Translations under genes and position numbers: made by a program
Notes under the pieces: generated by a model
The model's database searches: none
Seen by the model: the letters and a program-made list of their open reading frames with translations, nothing else
What the model was told of the DNA's origin: nothing
Shown: positions 28,707 to 37,800 of the stretch, piece after piece
Numbering within the stretch: position 1 is the first letter of the stretch
Layout of the letters: each line of letters starts with the position of its first letter
Assembly (NCBI RefSeq): GCF_004851605.1
Contig: NZ_CP031093.1
Coordinates: forward strand, 3,472,692 to 3,536,691
Direction of reading: 5' to 3'
DNA: 64,000 bases
From: Hydrocarboniclastica marina
GTDB taxonomy: Bacteria > Pseudomonadota > Gammaproteobacteria > Pseudomonadales > Oleiphilaceae

Positions 28707-29996
28707 ATGAAAGTTCTCATCATCGGCAACGGCGGGCGCGAACACGCGTTGGCCTGGAAGTGCGCGCAACCAAGTTATATCGAGCGCGTCTTTGTGGCTC
28801 CAGGCAATGCCGGGACTGCCCTGGAGCCCAAGGTCGAGAATGTCGACATTGGCGTCGAGGATCTGGAAGCCCTCGCGCAGTTTGCGTCGAGCCACGACGT
28901 CGGGCTTACTATTGTCGGCCCAGAAATCCCTTTGGTGGCCGGCGTGGTGGATCTGTTCCGCGAGCGCGGGCTGCGTATTTTTGGGCCGAGCCGGGCAGCT
29001 GCACAGCTGGAAGGCTCCAAAGCGTTCACCAAGGACTTCCTCGACCGCCACCGGATTCCCACCGGTGAGTACGCCAATTTCACCGACGTGGCTGAAGCAT
29101 TGGCTTACGTTCGTGAAAAAGGCGCGCCGATTGTGGTCAAGGCGGACGGTCTGGCCGCCGGTAAGGGCGTGATTGTCGCGCTGACTCTACAGGAAGCCGA
29201 AGAAGCGGTGCAGGACATGCTCTCCGGCAACCGGTTCGGCGACGCGGGCCATCGTGTCGTTATCGAAGAATTCCTCGACGGAGAAGAGGCCAGCTTCATT
29301 GTCATGGTCGACGGACGCAATGTTCTGCCCATGGCTACCAGCCAGGACCACAAGCGCGCCGTCGACGGTGACCTCGGCCCCAACACCGGCGGCATGGGCG
29401 CCTATTCGCCCGCCCCGGTCGTGACGGGAACGATTCATGACCGGATACTGAAGGAAGTCATCGTGCCGACGGTCAAGGGCATGGCGGCAGAAGGCAATCC
29501 GTACACCGGTTTCCTGTACGCGGGTCTGATGATCATGGCCGACGGTACGCCCAAGGTCATCGAGTATAACTGTCGCTTCGGCGATCCGGAGACTCAGCCC
29601 ATCATGCTCCGTCTCAAATCGGACCTGGTGGCGTTGTGTAACGCTGCGGTCGATGGCGAGCTGGACCGCACCGACTCCGACTGGGACCCCCGGGCGGCAC
29701 TGGGCGTCGTGATGGCTGCCGGAGGCTACCCGGGCGACTATCGCAAAGGCGATGAAATCCACGGTATTCCCCAGAGCGAAGTTAGTGGGCAGAAAGTATT
29801 CCATGCCGGCACCCGGGAAGAAGACGGAAAGGTGCTGACGAACGGCGGCCGGGTGCTTTGCGCGACAGCGCTGGGTCACTCCGTGGCCGAAGCCCAGGAC
29901 CATGCTTATAAGCTGGTTCGGCAAATATCCTGGGATGATGTTTACTACCGCAAGGATATCGGCCACCGGGCAATATCCCGCGAGAAGAAACGTTAG
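28707..29996 (+). CDS. purD: Phosphoribosylamine-glycine ligase
   Basis: The 429-residue ATP-grasp enzyme has KVLIIGNGGREHALAWK, GPEIPLVAGVVD, KADGLAAGKGVIVA, EEFLDGEEAS and EYNCRFGDPETQ motifs. It makes glycinamide ribonucleotide, step two of purine synthesis. It ends the purH-purD unit and is convergent with an MFS gene only 17 bases away. Confidence 0.98.
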   Translation: MKVLIIGNGGREHALAWKCAQPSYIERVFVAPGNAGTALEPKVENVDIGVEDLEALAQFASSHDVGLTIVGPEIPLVAGVVDLFRERGLRIFGPSRAAAQLEGSKAFTKDFLDRHRIPTGEYANFTDVAEALAYVREKGAPIVVKADGLAAGKGVIVALTLQEAEEAVQDMLSGNRFGDAGHRVVIEEFLDGEEASFIVMVDGRNVLPMATSQDHKRAVDGDLGPNTGGMGAYSPAPVVTGTIHDRILKEVIVPTVKGMAAEGNPYTGFLYAGLMIMADGTPKVIEYNCRFGDPETQPIMLRLKSDLVALCNAAVDGELDRTDSDWDPRAALGVVMAAGGYPGDYRKGDEIHGIPQSEVSGQKVFHAGTREEDGKVLTNGGRVLCATALGHSVAEAQDHAYKLVRQISWDDVYYRKDIGHRAISREKKR

Positions 29997-30013
29997 GGGC
30001 CTGCTTTAGCGGC

Positions 30014-31225
30014 TCAGGCGGCGTCTCTGTCCCGCTTCACCGGCACCGGAGTAACCTCCAGTAATGGGGCCGGCGTCAGCCGGGCCAGCATCACGGCGGC
30101 GACCACTAGCAGCGGAAGCACACCGAAGTTGATCGCGGTCCAGCCCACACCACTGATAAGCGCCCCGGCGAGGAACGCCGCCAGAGTTGCAGCCAGGCCG
30201 TTACTTAACTCCATCAGTCCCTGAGCGTTGCCCCGTTCATCATCAGCGTGGCCACGCGCCAGCAGGGTCGTGCCGGAAACAAAGGTCAGATTCCAGCCGA
30301 TGCCCAGCAACAGTGAACTGATTAAAAACGCAGCTTTTGCCTCACCCGACAGCGCAACCGCAGCACTCGTGGCCAGCAACGACAGCCCGGCAAGCGCGAC
30401 CACCCGGCTGCCCAACCGGTCGACCAGGGGGCCGGCTATGAACGCCGGGAGAAACATACCTAGTACGTGCCACTGAATCACAGCCGAGGCGTGGCGGACA
30501 TCGAGGCCCTGGCTGCTCATGGCCAGCGGCGTGGCCGTCATTACCAGGATCATGACGCCGTGGCCCGTCAGCGTGGTCATAAGCGCTGTACGCACGACAG
30601 GCCTGGCAAATAGCGCGCGCATGGCTGGCAGGCCCGCTTTTCCGGGCTTCGGCGCGACCCCTTCAGACAGACCCGCCATGAGCATCACGCCGACGCCGGC
30701 CAGCACCGCCATAGTCAGATAGGCGCCCAGGTAGGGCAGCTCTGACAGCCCCTGGGACCAGGTGGCAAGCGTCGGCGCCAGTATCGCCGCGCAGACCCCG
30801 CCGCCAATCACCAAAGCCGCCGCGCCACCTTTCTCACTCTGGTGGACCGCATCAAGCGCAGCAAAGCGATAATACATTGCCGAGGCCTGGTAGACCCCAA
30901 TAACAGTTCCGCCCAGGCAGAACAGGGTAAAGCTCTCGCACCAGATACCGGCTGCTGACAACAATGCCCCCAGCACGCCCATTCCAGCGCCCAGTATCAG
31001 TCCCGGCCGACGTCCGTGAGACTGCATGAATACCGACAGGAAGTGCACGGTACCGAGATTCCCAACCGCCAGCAGGGCCAGCGGCAAGGTCGCCAACTCT
31101 GGCTTCGGCGCAAGCTCCAGACCTACCAGAGAGGTCAAAGTGATGCCGATGATCGCGCATGACCAGAACAATGCCTGCGCAACGAACAGCAGCCGTAGCG
31201 AGGGGTTGGCGAACAGTGAAAGCAT
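30014..31225 (-). CDS. MFS transporter
   Basis: The 403-residue protein has twelve hydrophobic helices; the loop between helices 2 and 3 has the MFS-like MQSHGRRPGLILGAG and the matching second-half segment DRLGSRVVALAG. It is a probable drug or metabolite exporter of unknown substrate. Start 31225 has AGGGATC upstream and begins directly before helix 1; the longer open frame (to 31369) overlaps the regulator gene. It follows the GlxA-type regulator on the same strand, likely its controller. Confidence 0.85.
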   Translation of the reverse strand: MLSLFANPSLRLLFVAQALFWSCAIIGITLTSLVGLELAPKPELATLPLALLAVGNLGTVHFLSVFMQSHGRRPGLILGAGMGVLGALLSAAGIWCESFTLFCLGGTVIGVYQASAMYYRFAALDAVHQSEKGGAAALVIGGGVCAAILAPTLATWSQGLSELPYLGAYLTMAVLAGVGVMLMAGLSEGVAPKPGKAGLPAMRALFARPVVRTALMTTLTGHGVMILVMTATPLAMSSQGLDVRHASAVIQWHVLGMFLPAFIAGPLVDRLGSRVVALAGLSLLATSAAVALSGEAKAAFLISSLLLGIGWNLTFVSGTTLLARGHADDERGNAQGLMELSNGLAATLAAFLAGALISGVGWTAINFGVLPLLVVAAVMLARLTPAPLLEVTPVPVKRDRDAA

Positions 31226-31265
31226 GGTAGATCCCTGTGGTGTAGGCCTGTGGGGTATGCCAGCG

Positions 31266-32273
31266 CTATTGTCCGGCAGCTGCAGTGAAGCGCTGGGCAT
31301 AATCCGCCGGGCTAACGGAGAGTTGCCGCTGGAAGGCCCGCCGAAGCGTCTCGGGGTGCCCCAGACCACTCAACTTTGCCGCCGTGGCCACTCCAACCTG
31401 CCCTCCCTCCAGCAGCGCTCGCGCGGCCTCCACCCGCACCCTTTCGACGTAGCGCGCAGGTGTCAAACCGACATCACGTACGAACAGACGCGAAAGGGTA
31501 CGCGGCGCCATATGCACTCGCTCTGCAAGCATTTCCAGCGAAAGTGGCTTTGCCAGGTTGGCCGGAATCCACTCGAGCAGGTCCCGCAGGCGTGAGGTTG
31601 GAGCGACCTCGGGCATCAGGCAAGCACTGAACTGGTCCTGATTGCCCGGGCGCCTGAGGAAGACCACAAGTTGACGGGCTACCGCCAGTGCAAGAGCCTG
31701 TCCCAGATCGGCCTCGACCAGGGCCAGCGCCAGATCAATCCCCGCGGTGACACCCGCCGAGGTAAAGATATGGCTGTCGCCGTCGAGGTCCGTTGGGTCA
31801 TAGGTGTGCAGTCGATTTGTCGCTACCCTCACCTCAGCGAAGGCAGCCAGCTCTCCCTGACGCGACCAGTGCGTTGTCGCCAGGCGGCCATCGAGTAGTC
31901 CTGATGCCGCCAGCAGTAGCGCCCCCGAACAGACAGAGCCCAGGCGGGGGGTTGTAGACTCAACACGACGGAGCCACTCCAGGAGATCCGGCCGCTGCCG
32001 CATACTGTCCACCCCTGCTCCGCCTGGGAGCAATAGCGTGTCGATCGCAGCCACGTCGTAGCCCGACCAGCACGCTTCAGCGCAGAGCTGTATGCCGGCG
32101 GACGTGCGGACCGGACCGGGCGCGTCGCCAAGAAGGCAGAGCCGGTAAGCTGGCGACAACCCGCGCCGGTCTAACTCGTCATTGGCGCTAGAGAACACCT
32201 GAAGCGGTCCCACAACATCGAGACTCATCACTTCCGGAAAGACGAGCATGGCAATCTGGCGGGGAGGCGTCAT
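31266..32273 (-). CDS. GlxA-type transcriptional regulator (DJ-1/PfpI domain plus AraC HTH)
   Basis: The 335-residue protein has an N-terminal GATase1/DJ-1-like domain (about 5-180) with nucleophile-elbow cysteine GSVCSGALLLAASG, and a C-terminal AraC-type double HTH (about 225-330: LEMLAERVHMAPRTLSRLF and the second helix pair ending AFQRQLSVSPADYAQRF). Such proteins sense small molecules and activate neighbouring catabolic or export genes. It lies 41 bases before the MFS gene in the same direction. ATG 32273 is chosen; a TTG at 32294 is possible. Confidence 0.85.
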   Translation of the reverse strand: MTPPRQIAMLVFPEVMSLDVVGPLQVFSSANDELDRRGLSPAYRLCLLGDAPGPVRTSAGIQLCAEACWSGYDVAAIDTLLLPGGAGVDSMRQRPDLLEWLRRVESTTPRLGSVCSGALLLAASGLLDGRLATTHWSRQGELAAFAEVRVATNRLHTYDPTDLDGDSHIFTSAGVTAGIDLALALVEADLGQALALAVARQLVVFLRRPGNQDQFSACLMPEVAPTSRLRDLLEWIPANLAKPLSLEMLAERVHMAPRTLSRLFVRDVGLTPARYVERVRVEAARALLEGGQVGVATAAKLSGLGHPETLRRAFQRQLSVSPADYAQRFTAAAGQ

Positions 32274-32445
32274 GGTTTGGGGTCTACCGTTCAAAACAGG
32301 GACAACGCCATCCCGTGACTACCCGGCACAGCGCACACCTACAGCATGAGCAAACCGGTAATTGGCTACAACGACAATAATCCCTCTGATCTGGCCATTA
32401 CAGGGATCCTCTCGGTACTGGGTCTCTGCCAAAACGCTGAGGGCG

Positions 32446-34122
32446 CTAGTCCTTATCGGTCACCGCGCCTTCCGACGCAGAGCTGACCGTTCGGGCGAAC
32501 TTGGCCAATACGCCACGGCGATACCGGGGTTCTGGCGGCTGCCAGTTGTCCAGCCGCCGTTCCAGTTCTTCATCGCTGAGATCGATGGTGATCAGGTTTT
32601 CCTCGGCATCAATGGTGATCTTGTCGCCGTCTTCCACCAGGGCGATAGGTCCACCATCCGCCGCTTCAGGGGTGATGTGCCCCACAACAAAGCCGTGGCT
32701 ACCGCCCGAGAAACGGCCGTCGGTAATCAGCGCAACCTCACTGCCCAGCCCCCTACCCATGATCGCCGAAGTGGGACTCAGCATTTCCCGCATGCCAGGC
32801 CCTCCGCGCGGCCCTTCATAGCGAATCACAAGGACATCGCCGGCGGTTACGGTGCCGTCGAGGATTCTCTCCTGGGCTTCTTCCTCAGAGTGAAAAACCC
32901 GTGCGGTACCCGTGAACCAGGTGCCTTCCTTTCCGGTAATTTTGGCTACCGCACCGGTTGGAGCAAGGTTGCCATATAGGATTCGTAGGTGACTGTCTTT
33001 CTTTATGGGCTGGTCCAGCGCACGGATGATCTGCTGGTCGTCGGGGTAACCGCTGACGTCCGCCAGATTCTCAGCGAGCGTTTTACCGGTCACGGTCAGG
33101 CAGTCGCCATGAAGCAGGCCGGCCTCCAGCAGCGTTTTCATCAATGGCTGTATACCGCCGATAGCGACCAGTTCCGACATCATGTAGTGCCCACTTGGCC
33201 GCAGGTCCGCCAGCACAGGAACACGCTTGCCGACACGAACGAAGTCATCCAGGGTAAGTTCGACATCAACGGTGTGGGCCATGGCCAGCAGATGCAGAAC
33301 TGCGTTGGTGGAGCCGCCCAGAGCAATCACTACGGTGATCGCATTTTCAAACGCGCTCCGGGTCATTATATCGGTGGGTTTGATGTCTTTTTCCAGCAAG
33401 TTCATCACGGCCGCACCCGCCGCCCGACAGTCGTCTACCTTGCTCTGTGAAACCGCATCCTGTGCAGAACTGCCGGGTAGACTCATACCCATGGCTTCAA
33501 TGGCCGAGGCCATGGTATTGGCGGTGTACATGCCGCCGCAGGACCCGGGACCCGGGATGGCGGTTTCCTCGATCTGCTTGACCTCGATCAGCGACATGTC
33601 GCCCTTGGCATGCGCACCAACCGCCTCGAACACGGAAATAATATCGGTGTGATTGGCACCTGGACGTATGGTGCCGCCATAAACGAAAACAGATGGTCGG
33701 TTCAGCCGGGCCATGCCCATGATGCAGCCGGGCATGTTCTTGTCACAACCACCGATGGCGACAATACCGTCAAACCCTTCGCAGCCGGCGGCGGTTTCGA
33801 TCGAGTCGGCAATTACTTCGCGGGATACCAGCGAATACTTCATGCCTTCAGTGCCATTGGCGATCCCGTCGGATACCGTGATCGTGTTGAAGATGACACT
33901 CTTGCCGCCGGCATCATCAGCGCCGGCCCCAGCCTCGCGGGCAAGCTGGTCGATGTGCATGTTGCAGGGGGTCAGCATGCTCCAGGTTGACGCAATACCC
34001 ACCTGGGGCTTTTTGAAATCTTCGTCAGTGAAGCCCACTGCGCGCAGCATCGCCCTTCCGGGGGATTTACCGATACCGTCAACCACGGGACTGGAGAAGC
34101 GGCGGCGTTTGTCATTGGTCAT
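32446..34122 (-). CDS. ilvD: Dihydroxy-acid dehydratase
   Basis: The 558-residue enzyme has [17 protein letters not shown] with Fe-S cysteines, [15 protein letters not shown], and [19 protein letters not shown]. It makes the 2-keto acid precursors of Val, Leu and Ile. The length fits the shorter IlvD type rather than the roughly 616-residue E. coli enzyme. Start 34122 has CAGGAGA at good spacing; the 16-codon upstream extension lacks similarity. No other ilv genes are nearby. Confidence 0.97.
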   Translation of the reverse strand: MTNDKRRRFSSPVVDGIGKSPGRAMLRAVGFTDEDFKKPQVGIASTWSMLTPCNMHIDQLAREAGAGADDAGGKSVIFNTITVSDGIANGTEGMKYSLVSREVIADSIETAAGCEGFDGIVAIGGCDKNMPGCIMGMARLNRPSVFVYGGTIRPGANHTDIISVFEAVGAHAKGDMSLIEVKQIEETAIPGPGSCGGMYTANTMASAIEAMGMSLPGSSAQDAVSQSKVDDCRAAGAAVMNLLEKDIKPTDIMTRSAFENAITVVIALGGSTNAVLHLLAMAHTVDVELTLDDFVRVGKRVPVLADLRPSGHYMMSELVAIGGIQPLMKTLLEAGLLHGDCLTVTGKTLAENLADVSGYPDDQQIIRALDQPIKKDSHLRILYGNLAPTGAVAKITGKEGTWFTGTARVFHSEEEAQERILDGTVTAGDVLVIRYEGPRGGPGMREMLSPTSAIMGRGLGSEVALITDGRFSGGSHGFVVGHITPEAADGGPIALVEDGDKITIDAEENLITIDLSDEELERRLDNWQPPEPRYRRGVLAKFARTVSSASEGAVTDKD

Positions 34123-34193
34123 GCAGGTCTCCTGGAACAGGTGTCTGGCCCGGCTGCGCGGCGCGTACAAAGCCTGGCCGAACCCGGTATCAG

Positions 34194-34841
34194 CTAGATT
34201 TTACGGAACACCAGCAGTTCGTTATTGGCTGGCAGAGCATTTGTGTGTTCGTGCTCAAGGCCATATCCGGCGGCCAGGGCGATTACAGCACTTCGGTCTT
34301 TGATACCGCTGTCGGGATCGCGTGCCTTCAGCCAACTGTCAAGTTGAGCGTTGCCAGTGCTGGTATAGCTCCCGTTCTCATTGAAGGGGCCGTACACCAG
34401 CAGCTGCCCACCTTCTTTGAGCACTTCGGCCGCACCCCGGAATAGATTCTCAACTGTCGACCAGCCGACAAAGTGAACTGTGTTCGCGGTAAATACCGCG
34501 TCATAGCCGCTTTCTTCAGCGTCGTTTTTTTCGCGTTTCGTACCCTTGGCAGTGCTGTCCACCGGCCACGGTGACTGGTTTACATCGAGTTCCAGCGGCG
34601 CCGCAAGATTGGGCAGGTTAGCATCCTTACGCCACAACTCAATCGCCGGTATTGCCTCGGCAAGATCAGTTGGCTGCCACTGCAGGTGCGGCATGAGGCG
34701 AGCCATGAAAACGGCATGCTGGCCCGTGCCACTGCCAATCTCAAGCACCCGGCAAGGCCGGCTAAGACAGGTTTCGAGTATGGCAGCAATCGGTTGCTGG
34801 TTGCGCGCACAGGCTTCCGAGAAAGGTTTGCTGAAAGGCAT
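34194..34841 (-). CDS. DUF938 SAM-dependent methyltransferase-like protein
   Basis: The 215-residue protein has the SAM motif [16 protein letters not shown], preceded by '[17 protein letters not shown]' typical of DUF938, and later [15 protein letters not shown] and [11 protein letters not shown]. The substrate is unknown. Start 34841 has AGGAACG upstream; the longer open frame to 34922 lacks similarity and runs into the repeat/promoter region of the next gene. It is divergent from the radical SAM gene and might share its regulatory region. Confidence 0.8.
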   Translation of the reverse strand: MPFSKPFSEACARNQQPIAAILETCLSRPCRVLEIGSGTGQHAVFMARLMPHLQWQPTDLAEAIPAIELWRKDANLPNLAAPLELDVNQSPWPVDSTAKGTKREKNDAEESGYDAVFTANTVHFVGWSTVENLFRGAAEVLKEGGQLLVYGPFNENGSYTSTGNAQLDSWLKARDPDSGIKDRSAVIALAAGYGLEHEHTNALPANNELLVFRKI

Positions 34842-34926
34842 GGACACGTTCCTGAAAGTCTTGCGGATTGATGAATCCTCCGAGTCTGCATGGATCGCTG
34901 TCAGGATTCCACCGATACGCACTCAC

Positions 34927-34946
34927 ACTGATACTGATACTGATAC
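34927..34946. repeat. Hexanucleotide microsatellite (ACTGAT)3
   Basis: Three perfect ACTGAT units plus AC lie just before the promoter of the radical SAM gene and overlap its likely -35 element. Confidence 0.8.
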
Positions 34947-34966
34947 CAGTACTCGCACCGCCTATA

Positions 34967-34982
34967 CTGTATTTATATACAG
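34967..34982 (+). promoter_or_regulatory. LexA (SOS) box upstream of the radical SAM gene
   Basis: CTGTATTTATATACAG matches the gammaproteobacterial LexA consensus CTGT-N8-ACAG with a fully AT centre and outer TA. It lies 54 bases before the start codon and abuts a plausible -10 (TATACT, 34963-34968) spaced 17 bases from CTGATA (34940-34945), so LexA would block RNA polymerase. Confidence 0.8.
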
Positions 34983-35036
34983 CACCTGTTAGACTGCCAG
35001 CTGCCAGTTTGGTGTAACAGCGCCGGGAGGGGCTCT

Positions 35037-36086
35037 ATGCGAGGCCGCGGAACATCCAGCAACGTCCACAACCGTTTTCAGCCCTACCGGATAGAGGCTG
35101 TTGCGGTGGATGAATTCGACTCCGGGGAAGTGCCTGATTCAGTCGCAACAGAAGTGCGGCTTGAGCATGCGAAGTCCATTATCGCTACTAACCAGTCGCC
35201 CGACATACCTTTCGACCGGTCCATCAACCCCTACCGTGGCTGTGAGCATGGCTGCATCTACTGCTTCGCGCGACCCAGCCACGCCTACTGGGATCTTTCG
35301 CCGGGGCTAGACTTCGAAACCCGCCTCACAGCTAAAGTCAATGCAGTGGAACGGTTGGTCGAAACGCTTGATCGGCCCGGCTATAAGCCTGCGCCATTAG
35401 CGCTGGGGGTCAACACCGATGCGTACCAGCCGATCGAAAAAGAGCACCGACTCACCCGACAGCTTCTGGAAGTGCTACAGGCGTACCGCCACCCGGTCAC
35501 AATTATCACCAAGGGAACACTGGTGCTGAGGGATCTGGACATTCTGGCCGATATGGCCAGCCAGGGGCTGTGCAGCGTGCGAGTCAGCCTGACTACGCTG
35601 GACAACGAGCTGAAACGCACCCTCGAACCCCGGGCCGCTGGGCCGGCTGGCCGCCTTAAAGTACTGCGGGCGCTGAGCGGGGCCAGAATTCCCTGCGGCA
35701 TCATGATTGCACCGGTGATTCCCTTCGTGAACGATGCCGAAATCGAGTCCATCCTCGACGCCGCCCTGGAGGCCGGCGCCGACCGTGCCGGTTGGGTATT
35801 GCTGCGCCTGCCGCGTGAAGTCGCTCCCCTGTTCGAAGAGTGGTTACAGACCCACATGCCCGACCGCGCGAGTCACGTGATGAACCGCATTCGCGACCTG
35901 CGCGGCGGTAACGCCTACGATAGCAGCTGGGGCTCACGCATGCGCGGTCAGGGCCCCTACGCCAGCCTTCTGTCCCAGCGTTTCGAAAAGCACTGTCGCA
36001 AAATCGGCATGAACCGGCGCGAATCTGAGCCCCTGCGCTCGGATCTGTTCCGCCGACCCGGCGGCGAGCAGTTGGGACTGTTCTAG
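35037..36086 (+). CDS. Radical SAM protein (PA0069-like), SOS-controlled
   Basis: The 349-residue protein has the radical SAM cluster motif CEHGCIYC (about residue 71-78), preceded by 'INPYRG', and a C-terminal segment 'GSRMRGQGPYASLL'. This is the family related to spore photoproduct lyase-type Rv2578c/PA0069 proteins; the substrate is unknown. A LexA box lies in its promoter, which points to a role after DNA damage. My recollection is that the P. aeruginosa homologue PA0069 is also LexA-controlled; this should be verified. The ATG has GGGAGGGG nearby. Confidence 0.88.
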   Translation: MRGRGTSSNVHNRFQPYRIEAVAVDEFDSGEVPDSVATEVRLEHAKSIIATNQSPDIPFDRSINPYRGCEHGCIYCFARPSHAYWDLSPGLDFETRLTAKVNAVERLVETLDRPGYKPAPLALGVNTDAYQPIEKEHRLTRQLLEVLQAYRHPVTIITKGTLVLRDLDILADMASQGLCSVRVSLTTLDNELKRTLEPRAAGPAGRLKVLRALSGARIPCGIMIAPVIPFVNDAEIESILDAALEAGADRAGWVLLRLPREVAPLFEEWLQTHMPDRASHVMNRIRDLRGGNAYDSSWGSRMRGQGPYASLLSQRFEKHCRKIGMNRRESEPLRSDLFRRPGGEQLGLF

Positions 36087-36471
36087 GCCCGGTCGCGCCG
36101 GCCTAACGAGTTCACGCACACAAGCCAGCCGTATTGCAAACTGTACGTTTTCTGTTCAGGATAGACTCGGAAAGGGCAAAGACACGGAGAGGGCCCGGTA
36201 CGAGGCGTCCGCAACGACGCTGTGGACTCCCTATTGCAGAGGTGTAGCTGTTTCTGCTTTATTGCATGTATCTCAGACGTCGGTTCTCATGGGCCGATGC
36301 AGTCGGGACGGAAAAGCCGGGCGCCGTATCTGGAGCTGTTCCAGGACACGCCACGGCCTCTGAACCCGTCATGGCGCAGGGACGCCGTTGACGCGCTAAA
36401 GCTGATTGAAAAGACCCAGCCTGCTCCGGGCGACCGGAAGCTGGTTTGGCCAGCAGATGCGGGAGACAACC
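36087..36471. other. Intergenic region before the cfa-like gene
   Basis: The 385-base gap must contain the promoter of the cfa/FAD-reductase unit. An upstream in-frame TTG at 36406 is not accepted as start. Near 36133 there is a TTGCAA hexamer followed by AT-rich sequence that could be part of a promoter. No ORF or RNA gene is convincing. Confidence 0.35.
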
Positions 36472-37800
36472 ATGAACGAAAAAGTACTCGCCGATCCCCA
36501 AAGAAAACATAGCGCTGTTCTGAGCAGCAACCCTTTGCAGATCCCCGACCAGCAGGCCGGTGCGGACAGCGGCCCGCTAGTCCACGAGCGCTGGCTCGCC
36601 AAACGGATACTTATGTTCGCTGGCACGCCGCCCATTGGTATCGTGCTTTGGGATGGCGAAGTCATTACGGTCGACAGCTCGCGGCCACCCGAATACCAGA
36701 TGTACCTGAAGGACCGCCGGGCACTCTACGAACTTGCTATTAACCCGCACCTCAGCTTTGGCGACCTGTACAGCGCAGGACGGCTCGAGGTCGACGGAAA
36801 ACTGCACGACTTTTTTACCTTTCTCTTTCGGTTTACCGAACAGGCCAAGCCTGAGATGCCGCTCTGGCTCAAGGCATTCTGGCGCGACCATGCCCCAAGA
36901 TCGACCGCGATAGAGGATGCCCGAAACAACATCCATCACCACTATGATCTTGGCAACGAGTTCTACCGGCTATGGCTAGACCAGGCGGAAATGCAGTACA
37001 CGTGTGCCTACTATGAACGCCCCGACCTGACCCTCGAACAGGCGCAGCTGGCCAAGCTCGAACATGTCTGTCGCAAGCTTCAACTGAAGCCCGGCCAGAC
37101 CGTAGTGGAAGCAGGCTGTGGATGGGGCGGCCTGGCTCGCTATATGGCGCGGGAATATGACGTCAAGGTGCTGGCCTACAACATCTCTACAGAACAGATA
37201 CGCTATGCCCGGGCGCAGGCGGAAGCTGAAGGGCTGAGTGACCGCATAGACTATATTCTCGACGACTACCGGAATATCAACGCGCCCTTTGATGCCTTTG
37301 TTTCGATCGGCATGCTCGAGCATGTCGGTACCGACCATTACGAAACGATGGCGCGGGTCATCCGCGACAATCTGCGGCCGGACGGACTCGCTCTCATCCA
37401 TACCATAGGCCGTAATAGACCAGCAAAAATGAACGCCTGGATAGAGAAGCGGATTTTTCCGGGGGCTTACCCGCCGAGTATCGGCGAGTTGATGAGCCTG
37501 AGCGAAGCGGGGCCCTTTTCGCTGCTCGATGCGGAGAACCTCCGCCTTCATTATGCGCTGACTCTGGAAGCCTGGCTCGACCGCTTCGAAGCCAATGTCG
37601 AGCACGTCAGGGACATGTACGATGAACATTTCGTCCGTGCGTGGCGGTTCTACCTGTCGAGTTCCATCGCCGCATTCCGCACCAGTGGGCTTCAGCTCTT
37701 TCAGATAGTCCTCGCCCAACCGGAAAACAACGCTGTGCCCTATACCCGGCGACATCTCTACCAAAGCCCCGCGGCGCCGGCAGAGGAAAACAACCCATGA
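36472..37800 (+). CDS. cfa: Cyclopropane-fatty-acyl-phospholipid synthase-like methyltransferase
   Basis: The 442-residue protein has the CFA synthase core: HHHYDLGNEFYRLWLD, MQYTCAYYE (Cys of the bicarbonate site), EAGCGWGGLARYMA (SAM), SIGMLEHVG (Glu) and HTIGRNRP (His). It transfers a methylene or methyl group from SAM to unsaturated acyl chains of membrane phospholipids. GGGAG lies six bases before ATG 36472. The stop overlaps the ATG of the FAD reductase gene (ATGA), so the two are translationally coupled; that partner is unusual and may alter the product. Confidence 0.9.
   Translation: MNEKVLADPQRKHSAVLSSNPLQIPDQQAGADSGPLVHERWLAKRILMFAGTPPIGIVLWDGEVITVDSSRPPEYQMYLKDRRALYELAINPHLSFGDLYSAGRLEVDGKLHDFFTFLFRFTEQAKPEMPLWLKAFWRDHAPRSTAIEDARNNIHHHYDLGNEFYRLWLDQAEMQYTCAYYERPDLTLEQAQLAKLEHVCRKLQLKPGQTVVEAGCGWGGLARYMAREYDVKVLAYNISTEQIRYARAQAEAEGLSDRIDYILDDYRNINAPFDAFVSIGMLEHVGTDHYETMARVIRDNLRPDGLALIHTIGRNRPAKMNAWIEKRIFPGAYPPSIGELMSLSEAGPFSLLDAENLRLHYALTLEAWLDRFEANVEHVRDMYDEHFVRAWRFYLSSSIAAFRTSGLQLFQIVLAQPENNAVPYTRRHLYQSPAAPAEENNP

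Noticed and set aside
27041-28729. 562-codon ORF opposite purH
   Set aside because: Antisense shadow; purH motifs are unambiguous on the plus strand.
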